Assembly (NCBI RefSeq): GCF_000019525.1 | Contig: NC_010506.1 | Span: 2,232,001-2,296,000, forward strand | From: Shewanella woodyi ATCC 51908 | GTDB taxonomy: Bacteria > Pseudomonadota > Gammaproteobacteria > Enterobacterales > Shewanellaceae | DNA: 64,000 nucleotides | Reading direction: 5' to 3' | Shown: positions 39,108 to 49,832 of the stretch, in pieces | Position numbering within the stretch: the stretch's first letter is position 1 | How the letters are laid out: every line of letters begins with the position of its first letter | The notes under the pieces: generated by a model | The model's database searches: none | What the model was told of the DNA's origin: nothing | Seen by the model: the letters and a program-made list of their open reading frames with translations, nothing else | Made by a program: the position numbers and the translations under genes

Positions 39108-41930
39108 ATGCACCAAGGCATCATGAAAGCCTGGCTCGAATCATCACATCTAAGTGGTGCTAATTCGACCTATGTAGAAGAGATGTATGAAGCCTATCAA
39201 GAAGACCCTCAGTCTGTTGCAGCAGACTGGCAAGCGGTGTTTGATAACCTCCCTTACGCGAACGGTGCATCAAAAGATGTTCCGGAAGCAGCCCACTCTA
39301 AAGTACGTGATTATTTTCGTAGTTTAGCGTTAGAAGGTCGTCAGAAGGGCTCAGCCCGTGTGACAGATCCTGAAGTCGATGCTAAGCAAGTTAAAGTCCT
39401 GCAGATGATTAACGCCCACCGTTTCCGTGGTCACCAGAATGCGAATCTGGACCCATTGGAGCTTTGGAAGCGTGATCAAGTTTCTGAGCTGGACCCAGCC
39501 TTCCACGGTTTAACTAGCGAAGATATGCAGCGTGAATTCAATACCGGTTCATTTGCTCATGGTGGTGACACTATGAAGCTTGGTGATCTGATTAAAGCCT
39601 TGAAGGCCACCTATTGTGGTTCAATTGGCTCTGAATACATGCATATTACTGATACCGATGAGAAACGCTGGATACAGCAAAGGTTAGAGCCTTCTTTAGG
39701 TAGAGCTAATTACGATAAACCCGCTAAAACTCGTATCTTGGCAGGCTTAAATGCCGCTGAAGGTATGGAGAAGTACCTAGGGGCTAAGTTCCCTGGCGCT
39801 AAGCGTTTCTCACTGGAAGGTGGTGATGCGTTAGTGCCTATGATGCGAGAGATTTTATATCGCGCAGGTGAAGCTGGCACTAAAGAGGTTGTGGTGGGCA
39901 TGGCTCACCGTGGTCGCTTAAACTTGCTTGTGAATATCCTAGGTAAAAAGCCCTCTGAGTTGTTTGACGAGTTCGCTGGTAAACACAGCGATGCGATCAA
40001 TGGCTCTGGTGATGTTAAGTATCACCAAGGTTTCTCATCTGATTTTAAAACACCTGGCGGTAACGTCCACTTAGCCCTCGCGTTTAACCCATCTCATCTT
40101 GAGATTGTTAACCCTGTGGTTATGGGCTCAGTTCGTGCTCGTCAAGACCGCCGTGGTTGTGATAGTGGCTTACAAGTTCTGCCTATTACCATTCATGGTG
40201 ATTCGGCGATTACTGGTCAAGGTATCGTACAAGAGACATTTAACATGTCTCAGACTCGTGGTTTTAAAGTGGGCGGTAGCATTCGAATTGTTATCAATAA
40301 CCAGGTTGGTTTCACCACTTCAAACACAGAAGATGTGCGCTCTACTGAGTATTGTACTGATATTGCTAAGATGGTTCAGGCACCGATATTCCACGTGAAT
40401 GCTGATGATCCTGAAGCAGTTGCTTTTGTTTCTCAACTTGCCGTTGATTACCGAAATGAGTTTAAACGTGATGTGGTGATCGAGCTTGTGTGTTATCGCC
40501 GTCATGGCCATAACGAAGCCGATGAGCCTAGTGCAACTCAGCCATTGATGTATGCAAAAATTAAGAAGCATCCAACGCCACGTAAAATCTACGCTGATCG
40601 TTTGATTGCTGAAAGCACCCTTGCAGCCGATGAAGTTACTTCGATGATCAATGATTATCGTGACGCGCTTGATCACGGTGATTGTGTTGTTGAAGAGTGG
40701 CGTCCTATGACACTGCACTCTGTTGATTGGTCTCCCTATATCAATAAAGAGTGGGATGATGCCTATGAAGGGCAGATGTCTATGGAGCGTATCAAGAACT
40801 TAGCTGAGAAGATCAGCTACGTACCTGAAAACCATAAACTGCAATCTCGTGTGGCTAAGATCTACAAAGATCGTGTCTTAATGGCAAGTGGTGAAAAATT
40901 GCTCGACTGGGGTTTTGCTGAAACCTTAGCCTATGCATCTATTGTCGAAGATAAGCAGCGTATCCGCATTACCGGTCAAGATTCTGGTCGTGGTACCTTC
41001 TTCCATCGTCATGCTGTTTTGCATAATCAAAACGATGCAACGGCGTATATGCCACTGCGTAACATTGCCGATGAACAAGGCCCTATTGATATTACTGATT
41101 CAGTATTATCTGAAGCGTCGGTGTTAGCATTTGAATATGGCTATGCAACAGCAGAGCCAGGTGGATTGACTCTATGGGAAGCACAATTTGGTGATTTTGC
41201 CAACTGTGCCCAAGTGGTTATCGATCAGTTCCTCTCCTCTGGTGAGCAGAAGTGGGGTCGCTTATGTGGTCTGACAATGCTACTGCCTCACGGCTATGAA
41301 GGACAGGGACCAGAGCATTCAAGTGCCAGATTAGAGCGCTTCCTACAGCTTTGTGCTAACCACAATATGCAGGTATGTGTGCCATCAACTCCAGCTCAGG
41401 TTTACCACATGCTACGTCGTCAGGTTGTTAGACCTATGCGACGTCCATTGGTTGTGATGTCTCCTAAATCACTCTTGCGTCATCCATTAGCGGTATCGTC
41501 AATGGAGGAGCTTGCAGAAGGGACATTCCAAAATGTGATCCCTGAAGTTGAAAGCTTAGACAACAGTAAGGTTGACAGAGTTGTGTTCTGTAGCGGTAAG
41601 GTGTATTTCGAGTTGCTTGAAAAGCGACGTAAAGAGAATGTCACTAACGTTGCTCTGGTTCGTTTGGAGCAGCTTTACCCATTCCCGCATGAAGACATGG
41701 ACTCTCTTTTAGCTGAATATCAGCATGTTAAAGATTTTGTTTGGTGTCAGGAAGAGCCTCAAAACCAAGGTGCTTGGTACTGTAGTCAACACCATTTCTG
41801 GACATCGATTCCAGCGGGTGCAAAGTTAACCTATGCCGGTCGTGAAGCATCAGCTGCACCCGCTTGTGGTTATCCATCACTGCATGCCAAAGAGCAAGAA
41901 TCTTTGATTAATAGCGCATTAAAACTGTAG
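39108..41930 (+). CDS. sucA: 2-oxoglutarate dehydrogenase E1 component
   Basis: About 940 residues. The thiamine-diphosphate-dependent decarboxylase of the 2-oxoglutarate dehydrogenase complex. Motifs: AHRGRLNLLVN, the diphosphate/Mg site IHGDSAITGQG, NNQVGFTTS, RHGHNEADEPS and C-terminal LRNPLV-like RRPLVVMSPKSLLRHP. The ATG at 39108 (MHQGIMKAWLES) with AAAGGA 7 bases upstream is preferred over the TTG at 39093. It lies 221 bp after sdhB, with a hairpin in between. Confidence 0.96.
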   Translation: MHQGIMKAWLESSHLSGANSTYVEEMYEAYQEDPQSVAADWQAVFDNLPYANGASKDVPEAAHSKVRDYFRSLALEGRQKGSARVTDPEVDAKQVKVLQMINAHRFRGHQNANLDPLELWKRDQVSELDPAFHGLTSEDMQREFNTGSFAHGGDTMKLGDLIKALKATYCGSIGSEYMHITDTDEKRWIQQRLEPSLGRANYDKPAKTRILAGLNAAEGMEKYLGAKFPGAKRFSLEGGDALVPMMREILYRAGEAGTKEVVVGMAHRGRLNLLVNILGKKPSELFDEFAGKHSDAINGSGDVKYHQGFSSDFKTPGGNVHLALAFNPSHLEIVNPVVMGSVRARQDRRGCDSGLQVLPITIHGDSAITGQGIVQETFNMSQTRGFKVGGSIRIVINNQVGFTTSNTEDVRSTEYCTDIAKMVQAPIFHVNADDPEAVAFVSQLAVDYRNEFKRDVVIELVCYRRHGHNEADEPSATQPLMYAKIKKHPTPRKIYADRLIAESTLAADEVTSMINDYRDALDHGDCVVEEWRPMTLHSVDWSPYINKEWDDAYEGQMSMERIKNLAEKISYVPENHKLQSRVAKIYKDRVLMASGEKLLDWGFAETLAYASIVEDKQRIRITGQDSGRGTFFHRHAVLHNQNDATAYMPLRNIADEQGPIDITDSVLSEASVLAFEYGYATAEPGGLTLWEAQFGDFANCAQVVIDQFLSSGEQKWGRLCGLTMLLPHGYEGQGPEHSSARLERFLQLCANHNMQVCVPSTPAQVYHMLRRQVVRPMRRPLVVMSPKSLLRHPLAVSSMEELAEGTFQNVIPEVESLDNSKVDRVVFCSGKVYFELLEKRRKENVTNVALVRLEQLYPFPHEDMDSLLAEYQHVKDFVWCQEEPQNQGAWYCSQHHFWTSIPAGAKLTYAGREASAAPACGYPSLHAKEQESLINSALKL

Positions 41931-41959
41931 TAATAGACAAATAAAAAGGATAGCTCCTC

Positions 41960-43150
41960 ATGAGTATCGAAATTAAGGTACCCGTACTACCAGAATCTGT
42001 TGCTGATGCAACTATTGCTACTTGGCATGTTCAGCCTGGTGAACAAGTAACACGTGATCAAAACCTTGTTGATATTGAAACTGACAAGGTTGTACTTGAA
42101 GTGGTTGCCCCTGAAGATGGATCGATTGCTGAATTTCTAGCAAACGAAGGCGACACTGTTCTTGGTGAAGCTGTCATCGCTAAGTTCACTGCTGGCGCTG
42201 TTGCTGGTCAAGAAGTGACGAAAGCGGAAGCTGAGGCCACCACACCTGAAGCTGCTGATGACACCAATGATGCTCTAAGCCCATCTGTTCGCCGTTTACT
42301 GGGTGAACATGGTCTTGAAGCAAGTCAAGTTAAAGGCACTGGTGCTGGCGGTCGAATTACAAAAGAAGATGTTGAAGCGTTTGTGAAGAGCAAGTCAGCA
42401 GCTCCTGCACCGACGGCTAGTGCACAGGTAGATGTTGCACCATTAGCTGAGCGTAGCGAGAAGCGTGTACCTATGTCACGTCTTCGTAAGACAATTGCAA
42501 ACCGTCTACTTGAAGCTAAAAACTCTACAGCTATGTTGACGACATTTAATGAAGTTAACATGAAGCCAATCATGGATATCCGTAAGCAGTATCAAGAGGT
42601 TTTTGAGAAGCGTCATGGGATCCGTTTAGGTTTTATGTCTTTCTACATTAAAGCGGTAACGGAAGCGTTGAAGCGTTTCCCTGAAGTGAACGCTTCTATA
42701 GATGGTGATGATATTGTTTATCACAACTACTTTGATATCAGCATTGCGGTGTCAACGCCACGTGGTCTTGTGACACCTGTTCTTCGTGATACAGACACCA
42801 TGAGCCTTGCAGATATCGAGCGTAATGTTCGTGAACTTGCAATTAAAGGTCGTGACGGTAAGTTGACTGTTGATGATATGACTGGCGGTAACTTCACTGT
42901 GACTAATGGCGGTGTATTTGGTTCACTCATGTCCACCCCAATTCTTAATCTGCCACAAAGTGCAATCCTTGGTATGCATGCCATCAAGGATCGCCCAATG
43001 GCAGTGAATGGGCAGGTTGAAATCCTACCTATGATGTACCTAGCATTATCTTACGATCACCGTATTATCGATGGTCGTGAGTCAGTTGGTTACTTGGTTG
43101 CCATTAAGGACTTCCTCGAAGACCCAACTCGTCTGCTGCTTGATCTATAA
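41960..43150 (+). CDS. sucB: Dihydrolipoyl succinyltransferase (E2 of 2-oxoglutarate dehydrogenase)
   Basis: 396 residues. One N-terminal lipoyl domain with the lipoylated Lys in [10 protein letters not shown] (about residue 43), an Ala/Thr-rich linker, an E3-binding domain ([26 protein letters not shown], about 107-140), and the catalytic acyltransferase domain ending with [16 protein letters not shown] (catalytic His/Asp). It lies 29 bp after sucA. The E3 gene (lpd) is not in the window. Confidence 0.97.
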   Translation: MSIEIKVPVLPESVADATIATWHVQPGEQVTRDQNLVDIETDKVVLEVVAPEDGSIAEFLANEGDTVLGEAVIAKFTAGAVAGQEVTKAEAEATTPEAADDTNDALSPSVRRLLGEHGLEASQVKGTGAGGRITKEDVEAFVKSKSAAPAPTASAQVDVAPLAERSEKRVPMSRLRKTIANRLLEAKNSTAMLTTFNEVNMKPIMDIRKQYQEVFEKRHGIRLGFMSFYIKAVTEALKRFPEVNASIDGDDIVYHNYFDISIAVSTPRGLVTPVLRDTDTMSLADIERNVRELAIKGRDGKLTVDDMTGGNFTVTNGGVFGSLMSTPILNLPQSAILGMHAIKDRPMAVNGQVEILPMMYLALSYDHRIIDGRESVGYLVAIKDFLEDPTRLLLDL

Positions 43151-43261
43151 TTAGCAGCGACATCTTACCAGCTGCTTCATTTGGAGTGGTTGGTAAATAC
43201 CCTCGTTACTGGCCCCATAGAGGTCAGTTGGATTTGATAAGAAGTATACGGATAGATCATC

Positions 43262-44428
43262 ATGAATTTGCATGAGTATCAGGCGAAATCTCTATTTGCC
43301 GAATATGGTTTACCAGTGTCAGAAGGCTTTGCATGTGATACAGCTCAAGAAGCAGTAGAAGCAGCAGGTCATATTGGCGGTGATATGTGGGTTGTTAAGT
43401 GTCAAGTACACGCTGGCGGCCGTGGTAAAGCAGGTGGCGTAAAAGTTACTGGCGATAAAAACGAAATCAGAGCATTTGCTGAACATTGGTTAGGTAAGAA
43501 CTTAGTGACTTACCAAACAGATGAGAAAGGTCAGCCTGTTGCTAAGATTTTAGTAGAAAGCTGTACTGACATCGCTAATGAATTGTACCTAGGTGCAGTT
43601 GTTGACCGTGCTTCACGTCGCGTTGTATTTATGGCATCTACTGAAGGTGGTGTTGAGATTGAGACTGTGGCCGAAGAGACGCCAGAGCTTATTCACAAGG
43701 CTATCATTGATCCACTAGCAGGTCCTCAGCCTTATCAGGCACGCGATCTTGGCTTCAAGTTAGGTCTAAATCCTACACAGTTGAAGCAGTTCACTAAAGT
43801 CTTTATGGGCTTAGCGAAAATGTTTGAAGATCATGATTTCGCGCTACTTGAAATCAACCCGCTTGTTATCACAGATGAAGGCAACATTCACTGTCTCGAT
43901 GGTAAGATTGGTATCGATGGTAATGCACTTTATCGCCAGCCAAAGATCCGTGAAATGCACGATCCATCACAAGATGATGCTCGTGAAGCCCACGCTGCTA
44001 AGTTCGAACTTAACTATGTTGCACTAGACGGAAACGTTGGTTGCATGGTCAACGGTGCTGGACTTGCAATGGGTACGATGGATATCGTTAACCTACACGG
44101 TGGCAAGCCTGCTAACTTCCTTGATGTTGGCGGCGGAGCGACTAAAGAGCGTGTTGCTGAAGCATTTAAGATCATCTTATCAGATGACAACGTTAAAGCC
44201 GTATTGGTTAACATCTTCGGTGGAATCGTACGTTGTGACATGATTGCTGAAGGTATTATCGGTGCAGTAAAAGAGGTCGGTGTAACCGTTCCTGTTGTTG
44301 TACGTCTTGAAGGTACTAACGCTGATCTTGGTCGTGAAGTTCTTGCTAACTCTGATCTTGATATTATCGCTGCTACAAGTCTTACTGACGCGGCTGAGCA
44401 AGTTGTTAAAGCTGCGGAGGGCAAATAA
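43262..44428 (+). CDS. sucC: Succinyl-CoA synthetase beta subunit
   Basis: 388 residues. ATP-grasp N-terminal half ([35 protein letters not shown]) and a CoA-ligase-like C-terminal half ([23 protein letters not shown]). Couples succinyl-CoA hydrolysis to nucleotide triphosphate synthesis. It lies 111 bp after sucB and overlaps sucD by one base (TAATG). Confidence 0.97.
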   Translation: MNLHEYQAKSLFAEYGLPVSEGFACDTAQEAVEAAGHIGGDMWVVKCQVHAGGRGKAGGVKVTGDKNEIRAFAEHWLGKNLVTYQTDEKGQPVAKILVESCTDIANELYLGAVVDRASRRVVFMASTEGGVEIETVAEETPELIHKAIIDPLAGPQPYQARDLGFKLGLNPTQLKQFTKVFMGLAKMFEDHDFALLEINPLVITDEGNIHCLDGKIGIDGNALYRQPKIREMHDPSQDDAREAHAAKFELNYVALDGNVGCMVNGAGLAMGTMDIVNLHGGKPANFLDVGGGATKERVAEAFKIILSDDNVKAVLVNIFGGIVRCDMIAEGIIGAVKEVGVTVPVVVRLEGTNADLGREVLANSDLDIIAATSLTDAAEQVVKAAEGK

Positions 44429-45300
44429 TGTCTGTCTTAATCAATAAAGATACTAAAGTTATCTGTCAAGGTTTCACTGGCGGTCAAGGTACTTTCCACT
44501 CTGAGCAAGCTATCGATTACGGTACTCAGATGGTTGGTGGTGTATCACCAGGAAAAGGCGGTCAGGTTCACCTAAACCTTCCTGTTTTTAACACTGTTAA
44601 AGACGCGGTTGCAGAAACAGGCGCAACAGCTTCTGTTATCTATGTACCAGCTCCTTTTTGTAAAGATGCTATCTTTGAAGCGATTGACGGTGGCATTGAG
44701 CTTATCGTTTGTATCACAGAAGGTATTCCTACACTGGATATGCTTCAGGTTAAAGTGAAACTTGAAGAGACTGGCGTTCGTATGATTGGTCCTAACTGCC
44801 CAGGTGTTATCACTCCGGGTGAGTGTAAGATTGGCATTATGCCTGGTCACATCCATAAGCCAGGTAAAGTTGGTATCGTTTCTCGCTCAGGTACACTTAC
44901 CTATGAAGCGGTTAAGCAAACGACTGATGAAGGTTTCGGCCAATCAACATGTGTTGGTATTGGTGGTGACCCAATTCCTGGAACTAACTTCATCGACGTT
45001 TTGGAGATGTTCCAAAACGATCCACTGACTGAAGCAATCGTGATGATTGGTGAGATTGGTGGTACTGCTGAAGAGGAAGCGGCCGATTACATCAAGGCTA
45101 ATGTGACTAAGCCTGTTGTTTCATACATTGCTGGTGTTACTGCACCTGAAGGTAAGCGTATGGGCCATGCTGGTGCAATTATCGCAGGCGGTAAAGGTAC
45201 TGCTGAAGATAAGTTTGCTGCATTAGAAGCTGCTGGTGTAACGACTGTCCGCTCTCTTGCTGATATCGGTAAAGCACTACGTACTAAAACTGGTTGGTAA
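44428..45300 (+). CDS. sucD: Succinyl-CoA synthetase alpha subunit
   Basis: 290 residues. N-terminal CoA-binding Rossmann domain ([17 protein letters not shown]) and the phosphohistidine loop [14 protein letters not shown] (about residue 247). Also [10 protein letters not shown] and [14 protein letters not shown]. Last gene of the sdh-suc TCA block, followed by a strong terminator. Confidence 0.97.
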   Translation: MSVLINKDTKVICQGFTGGQGTFHSEQAIDYGTQMVGGVSPGKGGQVHLNLPVFNTVKDAVAETGATASVIYVPAPFCKDAIFEAIDGGIELIVCITEGIPTLDMLQVKVKLEETGVRMIGPNCPGVITPGECKIGIMPGHIHKPGKVGIVSRSGTLTYEAVKQTTDEGFGQSTCVGIGGDPIPGTNFIDVLEMFQNDPLTEAIVMIGEIGGTAEEEAADYIKANVTKPVVSYIAGVTAPEGKRMGHAGAIIAGGKGTAEDKFAALEAAGVTTVRSLADIGKALRTKTGW

Positions 45301-45315
45301 TCATATTTTCCAGTT

Positions 45316-45343
45316 AAAAAAGGCGCCTATGGCGCCTTTTTTG
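45316..45343. terminator. Terminator after sucD
   Basis: A perfect 12-bp stem AAAAAAGGCGCC / GGCGCCTTTTTT with a TAT loop. It may also serve the convergent gene ending at 45376. Confidence 0.93.
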
Positions 45344-45375
45344 TGTCAGGAACACTTATGAAGATTTCAGGGTCA

Positions 45376-47019
45376 TTAATGTGTTGCGACTTTAAACTCT
45401 GCAGGCTTTAGAATATAATGATCTTCTACATAAAACTGTTCTGCACTGCAGCTTTCCCACCAGTTCGACCATGCATCATCACATCTATTTTCAATTAATG
45501 CTTCATTTTCCAATGGCTCAATTAAGCTTCCCGTAGACATGAGCAGTCCGTAAGGTGAGCGGCGTTTTATCATCTGAGGGGTCAAAGAGGTGGGATCGCT
45601 TAACCCCATGCTGCCAACAAGTTCAAAAAAACTCTTTAAGGTATTATGGTGGAAGTTCTTAACCCTTAAGCTCTTATCGTGAACATTTAAGGCTTTTGAA
45701 CGGGCAGGGTCTTGAGTTGCAATACCTGTTGGGCAATGATTAGTGTTGCAGTGGCGTGATTGAATACACCCAAGTGCCATCATCATAGTTCGCGCCGCAT
45801 TAACCGTATCTGCGCCTAAGGCTATTTTAGACAGTAGATCAAAACTTGATGCGGTTTTCCCCGAGGCAATAATACGAATTTTATCCCTTAATCCAACACC
45901 TATGAGTGCATTATGGACGAAATAAACTCCCTCTAAGCATGCCATACCTAAGCGATTGGTAAACTCCACGGGGGCTGCACCTGTTCCACCTTCAGCACCA
46001 TCAACAGTGATGAAATCTGGGGTTATTCCTGTTGCTAGCATCGCTTTACATATGCCTAGAAACTCAGCTGGGTTGCCAATACAAAGCTTAAAGCCCACGG
46101 GCTTTCCGCCACTGAGTTCCCTTAACCTTTTTACAAAGTTCAGTAGTGCTATTGGAGTGGTGCATTCAGGGTTAACGGCAGGAGAAACACAATCTCTGTC
46201 TCTGGGAACGTGTCTGATCGCTGCAATCTCTTCGGTGATTTTAGCTTTAGGAAGTACGCCACCGTGGCCAGGCTTTGCACCTTGGCTCAGCTTAATCTCA
46301 ATCATTTTTATTTGAGGCCGAGTTGCCATCGCTTTAAATGTATCGGGGTTAAAGTTCCCCTCATCATCCCTGCAACCAAAGAGGCCTGAGCCAACCTGCC
46401 ACACTACATCGCCACCATGCTTAAGGTGGTAAGGACTCGCTCCACCTTCACCCGTATTATGGTAACAGCCAGCTAACTTAGCGCCTAAGTTCATCGCTTC
46501 AATGGCATTAGCACTGAGCGAGCCAAAGCTCATGGCTGAGATATTTAGGTAGGAGGCATCATATGGCTGAGTGCAGTCAGGTCCACCAAAACGTACACGT
46601 TTTACATCATCTTTAATCTCTTTAGGAGAGAGGGAGTGCCACAGACTTAAGTAATTCTCCTCCATTAAATCTCGCTGGGTGCCAAATGCGATAGTGTCAC
46701 GAGCATTTTTTGCTCTTTGGTAAACAAGAGAACGCTGTTCGCGGTTAAAAGGCTTCTCTTCGGTGTCATTTGCAATAAAGTATTGCTGGATCTCAACGCG
46801 ATAGGATTCCAGAAAGTAACGCAGGTAAGCGACGACAGGGTAGAGACGATTTAAGGTGTGTGGGCTGAATTTAATATCGTAAAAGCCAACAGCAGTATAA
46901 CCTAAGGTAAACAGTAATAGCAGACTAGAGATAACATTCATCTCAAGCTTTAATATGTAGAGTGCTGATAGGTTACCTAATGTGGCAACTAGCCAATAAA
47001 CCATTTGCATTATAGTCAT
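45376..47019 (-). CDS. FMN-binding glutamate-synthase-family protein
   Basis: 547 residues. An N-terminal membrane-associated region (two hydrophobic segments, residues 4-55) is followed by the FMN-barrel domain of glutamate synthase: YLNISAMSFGSLSANAIEA, GEGGASPYHLKHGGDVVWQVG, KLSQGAKPGHGG and GAEGGTGAAP. The 3Fe-4S cysteines are in CIQSRHCNTNHCPTG. It lacks the glutaminase domain of GltB, so it is not a full glutamate synthase. Substrate and partner are unknown. A single gene, with repeat copy B upstream. Confidence 0.85.
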   Translation of the reverse strand: MTIMQMVYWLVATLGNLSALYILKLEMNVISSLLLLFTLGYTAVGFYDIKFSPHTLNRLYPVVAYLRYFLESYRVEIQQYFIANDTEEKPFNREQRSLVYQRAKNARDTIAFGTQRDLMEENYLSLWHSLSPKEIKDDVKRVRFGGPDCTQPYDASYLNISAMSFGSLSANAIEAMNLGAKLAGCYHNTGEGGASPYHLKHGGDVVWQVGSGLFGCRDDEGNFNPDTFKAMATRPQIKMIEIKLSQGAKPGHGGVLPKAKITEEIAAIRHVPRDRDCVSPAVNPECTTPIALLNFVKRLRELSGGKPVGFKLCIGNPAEFLGICKAMLATGITPDFITVDGAEGGTGAAPVEFTNRLGMACLEGVYFVHNALIGVGLRDKIRIIASGKTASSFDLLSKIALGADTVNAARTMMMALGCIQSRHCNTNHCPTGIATQDPARSKALNVHDKSLRVKNFHHNTLKSFFELVGSMGLSDPTSLTPQMIKRRSPYGLLMSTGSLIEPLENEALIENRCDDAWSNWWESCSAEQFYVEDHYILKPAEFKVATH

Positions 47020-47099
47020 GAAGTATCCTTAATTTGGGCGAACGTTCGCTGTGGGAAGCTAAAAGTGATGAAGATTAAATGCTATATATCCGTAGTGTT

Positions 47100-47365
47100 A
47101 TACCAATCAGTATAAAGATTTGATCGCTCAGCGAGAGTTTAGCGGTTCTGAGGCAAGACAACGAGTGAAGAGCATAGTTATTCTACGGTTAAGCTCGTTA
47201 ACACAGCATCAGCACCGCTAAAACTCGCCTGTAAGGAGTGTTTTTGGCTGCCTACTTCTGCGTTGAATGAACTCACAAGGGAACAACCATTCCATCATCC
47301 ATTCGCCTTGAATTAGTTTGCCAAAAGACACTCTGAGTAGATCAACTTCTTATACTGATTGGTAT
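47100..47365. repeat. MITE-like palindromic repeat, copy B (266 bp)
   Basis: Terminal inverted repeats ATACCAATCAGTATAA (47100-47115) and the exact complement (47350-47365). Internal arms: GCGAGAGTTTAGCGGT (47131-47146) against ACCGCTAAAACTCGC (47214-47228), AACGAG against CTCGTT, and GAGTGTTTTTGGC against GCCAAAAGACACTC on the right side. It is closely related in reverse orientation to copy C at 56347-56677 and more distantly to copy A. No coding potential seen inside. Confidence 0.85.
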
Positions 47366-47430
47366 TGATTACCATAACCTAATACGAATATGGATAGAAG
47401 ACCGAGGATTGAACAAATTTATGACATAAA

Positions 47431-47453
47431 AAAACCAGCATTATGCTGGTTTT
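47431..47453. terminator. Terminator after fur
   Basis: A near-perfect palindrome AAAACCAGCAT / ATGCTGGTTTT-type stem. On the minus strand it is followed by a run of seven T, so it ends fur transcription. It lies about 50 bp past the fur stop. Confidence 0.85.
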
Positions 47454-47503
47454 AAATTAATTGAGCGATTCTCAATAAACCTGTTTACGCAGGAGCCTGA
47501 GTT

Positions 47504-47935
47504 TTATGCTTCGCCGTGGTTGCACTCATCATTGGTACAAACGCCATAGAGATATAAACTATGGTTGGTCAGTTTAATGTTGTGCTTCATCGCGATCTCA
47601 TCTTGACGAGTTTCAATAACATCATCAGAAAATTCGATGACTTTACCGCAAGACAGACAAACCAGATGGTCATGGTGGTGCTGCGTTGCTAACTCAAATA
47701 CTGCCTTCCCGCTTTCGAAATGATGGCGTGTCACAATACCTGCATCATCGAACTGGTTTAAAACTCGATAGACAGTAGCTAAGCCAATCTCTTCACCTAA
47801 GTCGAGCAATCTCTTATAGAGATCTTCGGCACTGATGTGCTGGTTTTCTGGTCCTTGCATCAGTTCTAGGATCTTGACTCGTGGTAAGGTAACTTTCAAA
47901 CCCGCTTTCTTTAGCGCTTGATTTCCATCTGTCAT
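47504..47935 (-). CDS. fur: Ferric uptake regulator Fur
   Basis: 143 residues. Winged-helix DNA-binding domain (KKAGLKVTLPRVKILELMQ, GLATVYRVLNQFDDAGIVTRH) and dimerisation/metal domain with the His-rich TQHHHDHLVCLSCGKVIEF and C-terminal CTNDECNHG. All usual metal ligands appear present. Represses iron uptake genes with Fe(II). I do not see an unambiguous Fur box in the 288 bp upstream. Confidence 0.96.
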   Translation of the reverse strand: MTDGNQALKKAGLKVTLPRVKILELMQGPENQHISAEDLYKRLLDLGEEIGLATVYRVLNQFDDAGIVTRHHFESGKAVFELATQHHHDHLVCLSCGKVIEFSDDVIETRQDEIAMKHNIKLTNHSLYLYGVCTNDECNHGEA

Positions 47936-48223
47936 TACTTATCTCTTGATTGCAGAACCTAAGCTATTATCGGTTCATATGTGGATATTGAAATTCATTA
48001 TATGTGCAGTAACAGAAAACATAAACCTTTGATCTTGCTTTATAGGACGATAAGCAAATAAAACGCAATATTCAGGCACTAATGATGATATTTGGTTCGA
48101 TTTAAGCACACTTTTTGTATTGTTATTCGGCCGTTATACTAATGCACAATAGCAATTGCCCTTAATTTTTGGCAGGGTATAGTGGAACCAATTAAATAAT
48201 AAAGATAAAAAGAAGGACTGAAG

Positions 48224-48988
48224 ATGTATCGGCAGATTGTGATTTTAACTGGCGCAGGTATTTCCGCAGAATCTGGCCTAAGAACGTTCAGAGATCAAGA
48301 TGGCCTTTGGGAGGAGCATAAGATAGAAGATGTAGCCACGCCAGAGGGCTATGCCAGAGATCCTGAGTTAGTTGAGGCGTTTTATAATACTCGCTGGAGC
48401 CAGTTACATAATGGAGATGTAGAACCAAACGAGGGGCACCTTGCTTTGGCAAAACTTGAGAAGGAGTTTGATGGAGAACTCTTAGTCGTAACACAGAATA
48501 TAGATGATCTTCATGAAAGAGCTGGCTCTCGTCGTTTGCTTCATATGCATGGGGAGCTGTCAAAGGGGCGTTGTCCCCGTTCAAGACAAACGTTTATTCT
48601 AAAAGATCCCTTTGGCCCTGCTCATACCTGTACCTGCTGTATTCCCGCTCAACGACTTCGCCCCCATGTGGTTTGGTTTGGCGAGATGCCGATAGGTCTA
48701 GATAGAATTCAACATGCACTCGACAGCTGTGATCTGTTTATCGCTATCGGAACATCTGGAACGGTTTACCCAGCGGCTGGCTTTGTCGATACAGCAAATC
48801 ATCATGGTGCGCAGACCATAGAGGTTAATTTAGTTGAAGCGGACAGGCATAGTCAGTTTCAGTATCACCTACAGGGGAAGGCGAGCCAAGTTTTACCTGA
48901 GCTGGTTGATAAGATACTCAAAGGGCAAGTTATCAGTAACTCGAGTTGTGATGTCACTGATTCATTAGTGCTGAAAAGTGCTAACTGA
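48224..48988 (+). CDS. cobB: Sir2-family NAD-dependent protein deacylase
   Basis: 254 residues. NAD-binding GAGISAESGLRTFRDQDGLW at the N-terminus, TQNIDDLHERAG, catalytic His in HMHGELSKGRC, a zinc-ribbon region with Cys residues in GRCPRS and HTCTCC, and VVWFGEMP. The Arg/Tyr-type acyl pocket motif HTR/YxxR is partly visible as FYNTRW. Likely removes acetyl or succinyl groups from lysines. It is divergent from fur and its stop overlaps the next ATG by one base (TGATG). Confidence 0.92.
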   Translation: MYRQIVILTGAGISAESGLRTFRDQDGLWEEHKIEDVATPEGYARDPELVEAFYNTRWSQLHNGDVEPNEGHLALAKLEKEFDGELLVVTQNIDDLHERAGSRRLLHMHGELSKGRCPRSRQTFILKDPFGPAHTCTCCIPAQRLRPHVVWFGEMPIGLDRIQHALDSCDLFIAIGTSGTVYPAAGFVDTANHHGAQTIEVNLVEADRHSQFQYHLQGKASQVLPELVDKILKGQVISNSSCDVTDSLVLKSAN

Positions 48989-49479
48989 TGCCAGTTAACA
49001 CCTATGAGGCTAAACCTGTTGTTACCAATAGCACACAAGGTTTAGCCATCATAATGCGCGGTCTTCCCGGCAGTGGAAAATCCCATTGGGTGAATGAGTT
49101 TATTGCTCGTCAGGCTGCTGAGGTTAGAGAACGTTTTTTTACATTTGGCTACTTTTCAACTGATAGTCTGTTTTACCGTGATGACGTGTATCAGTTTGAT
49201 GTAAAACGTTTATCTGAGTTTCACCAGCGTAACTTAACGGGATTTATCCAAGCACTTTCTGCTGGGGAGCCTATTGTTATTTGTGACAATACTAACTTAG
49301 CAAGGTGGGAGTCGATGGCCTATGAGGCCGCGGCTAAAGCACTAGGTTTTCAAGTGCGTTATGTGTTAGTTGGCGATCCAAAAGATAGTGCTCACCAAGT
49401 TATGTGTGCCAAGCGGAACAGCCATGGTGTGCCATTATCACAGATTATAAAGATGGCGAACTCGTTTGAAGAGTTTTAG
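48988..49479 (+). CDS. P-loop ATPase/kinase-like protein
   Basis: 163 residues. Walker A GLPGSGKSHWVNEFI (about residues 26-40), then STDSLFYRDDVYQFD and DNTNLARWESMAYEAAAKALGF, the arrangement of T4 polynucleotide-kinase-like or NEDD4BP2-like P-loop kinases that act on small substrates or nucleic-acid ends. Substrate unknown. Coupled by overlap to the Sir2 gene, so probably cotranscribed; a hairpin with a T-containing tail follows. Confidence 0.75.
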   Translation: MPVNTYEAKPVVTNSTQGLAIIMRGLPGSGKSHWVNEFIARQAAEVRERFFTFGYFSTDSLFYRDDVYQFDVKRLSEFHQRNLTGFIQALSAGEPIVICDNTNLARWESMAYEAAAKALGFQVRYVLVGDPKDSAHQVMCAKRNSHGVPLSQIIKMANSFEEF

Positions 49480-49548
49480 TCCGACAAATAGCTTCTTGCT
49501 ACTTCTACTTTAAATCTCTCCTTAAAAATCCACCTCAATAATGGCGGC

Positions 49549-49585
49549 AAAGTGATTCGAGCTCTAATCACTTTTGTCGCTTCTT
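49549..49585 (+). terminator. Probable terminator after the P-loop gene
   Basis: A 9-bp stem AAAGTGATT / AATCACTTT with a CGAGCTCT loop and a mixed T-rich tail, 70 bp past the stop. The tail is not a clean T-run, so it may be a partial terminator. Confidence 0.5.
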
Positions 49586-49832
49586 TAAGACTCAACTTCA
49601 TTTTCATTAAGTGAATAAAATTTGTTCTATAATTCATAATTCTTCATCTAGGTGAATGATATTCAGGTTAATCCCTCTTAAAGCATATGATTGTGGAGTT
49701 GTGAATGATGCTAGATAGATACTTTGAATAAAATGATATGTCAGTGTTAATCTCTGGTAAACTAACTTGTACACTAATGGTTACTTGTGTAGTGTGTTGG
49801 TTACATATTCACCGCTTTAAACTGGGAACTCT
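49586..49832. other. Upstream region of the quaternary-amine transporter operon
   Basis: AT-rich; it completes a 353-bp gap with the hairpin before it. It should hold the proX promoter, but I could not assign convincing -35/-10 boxes or an operator. Confidence 0.35.

Noticed and set aside
44014..44424. 136-residue minus-strand frame inside sucC
   Set aside because: Typical antisense shadow of a strongly codon-biased gene; no independent support.
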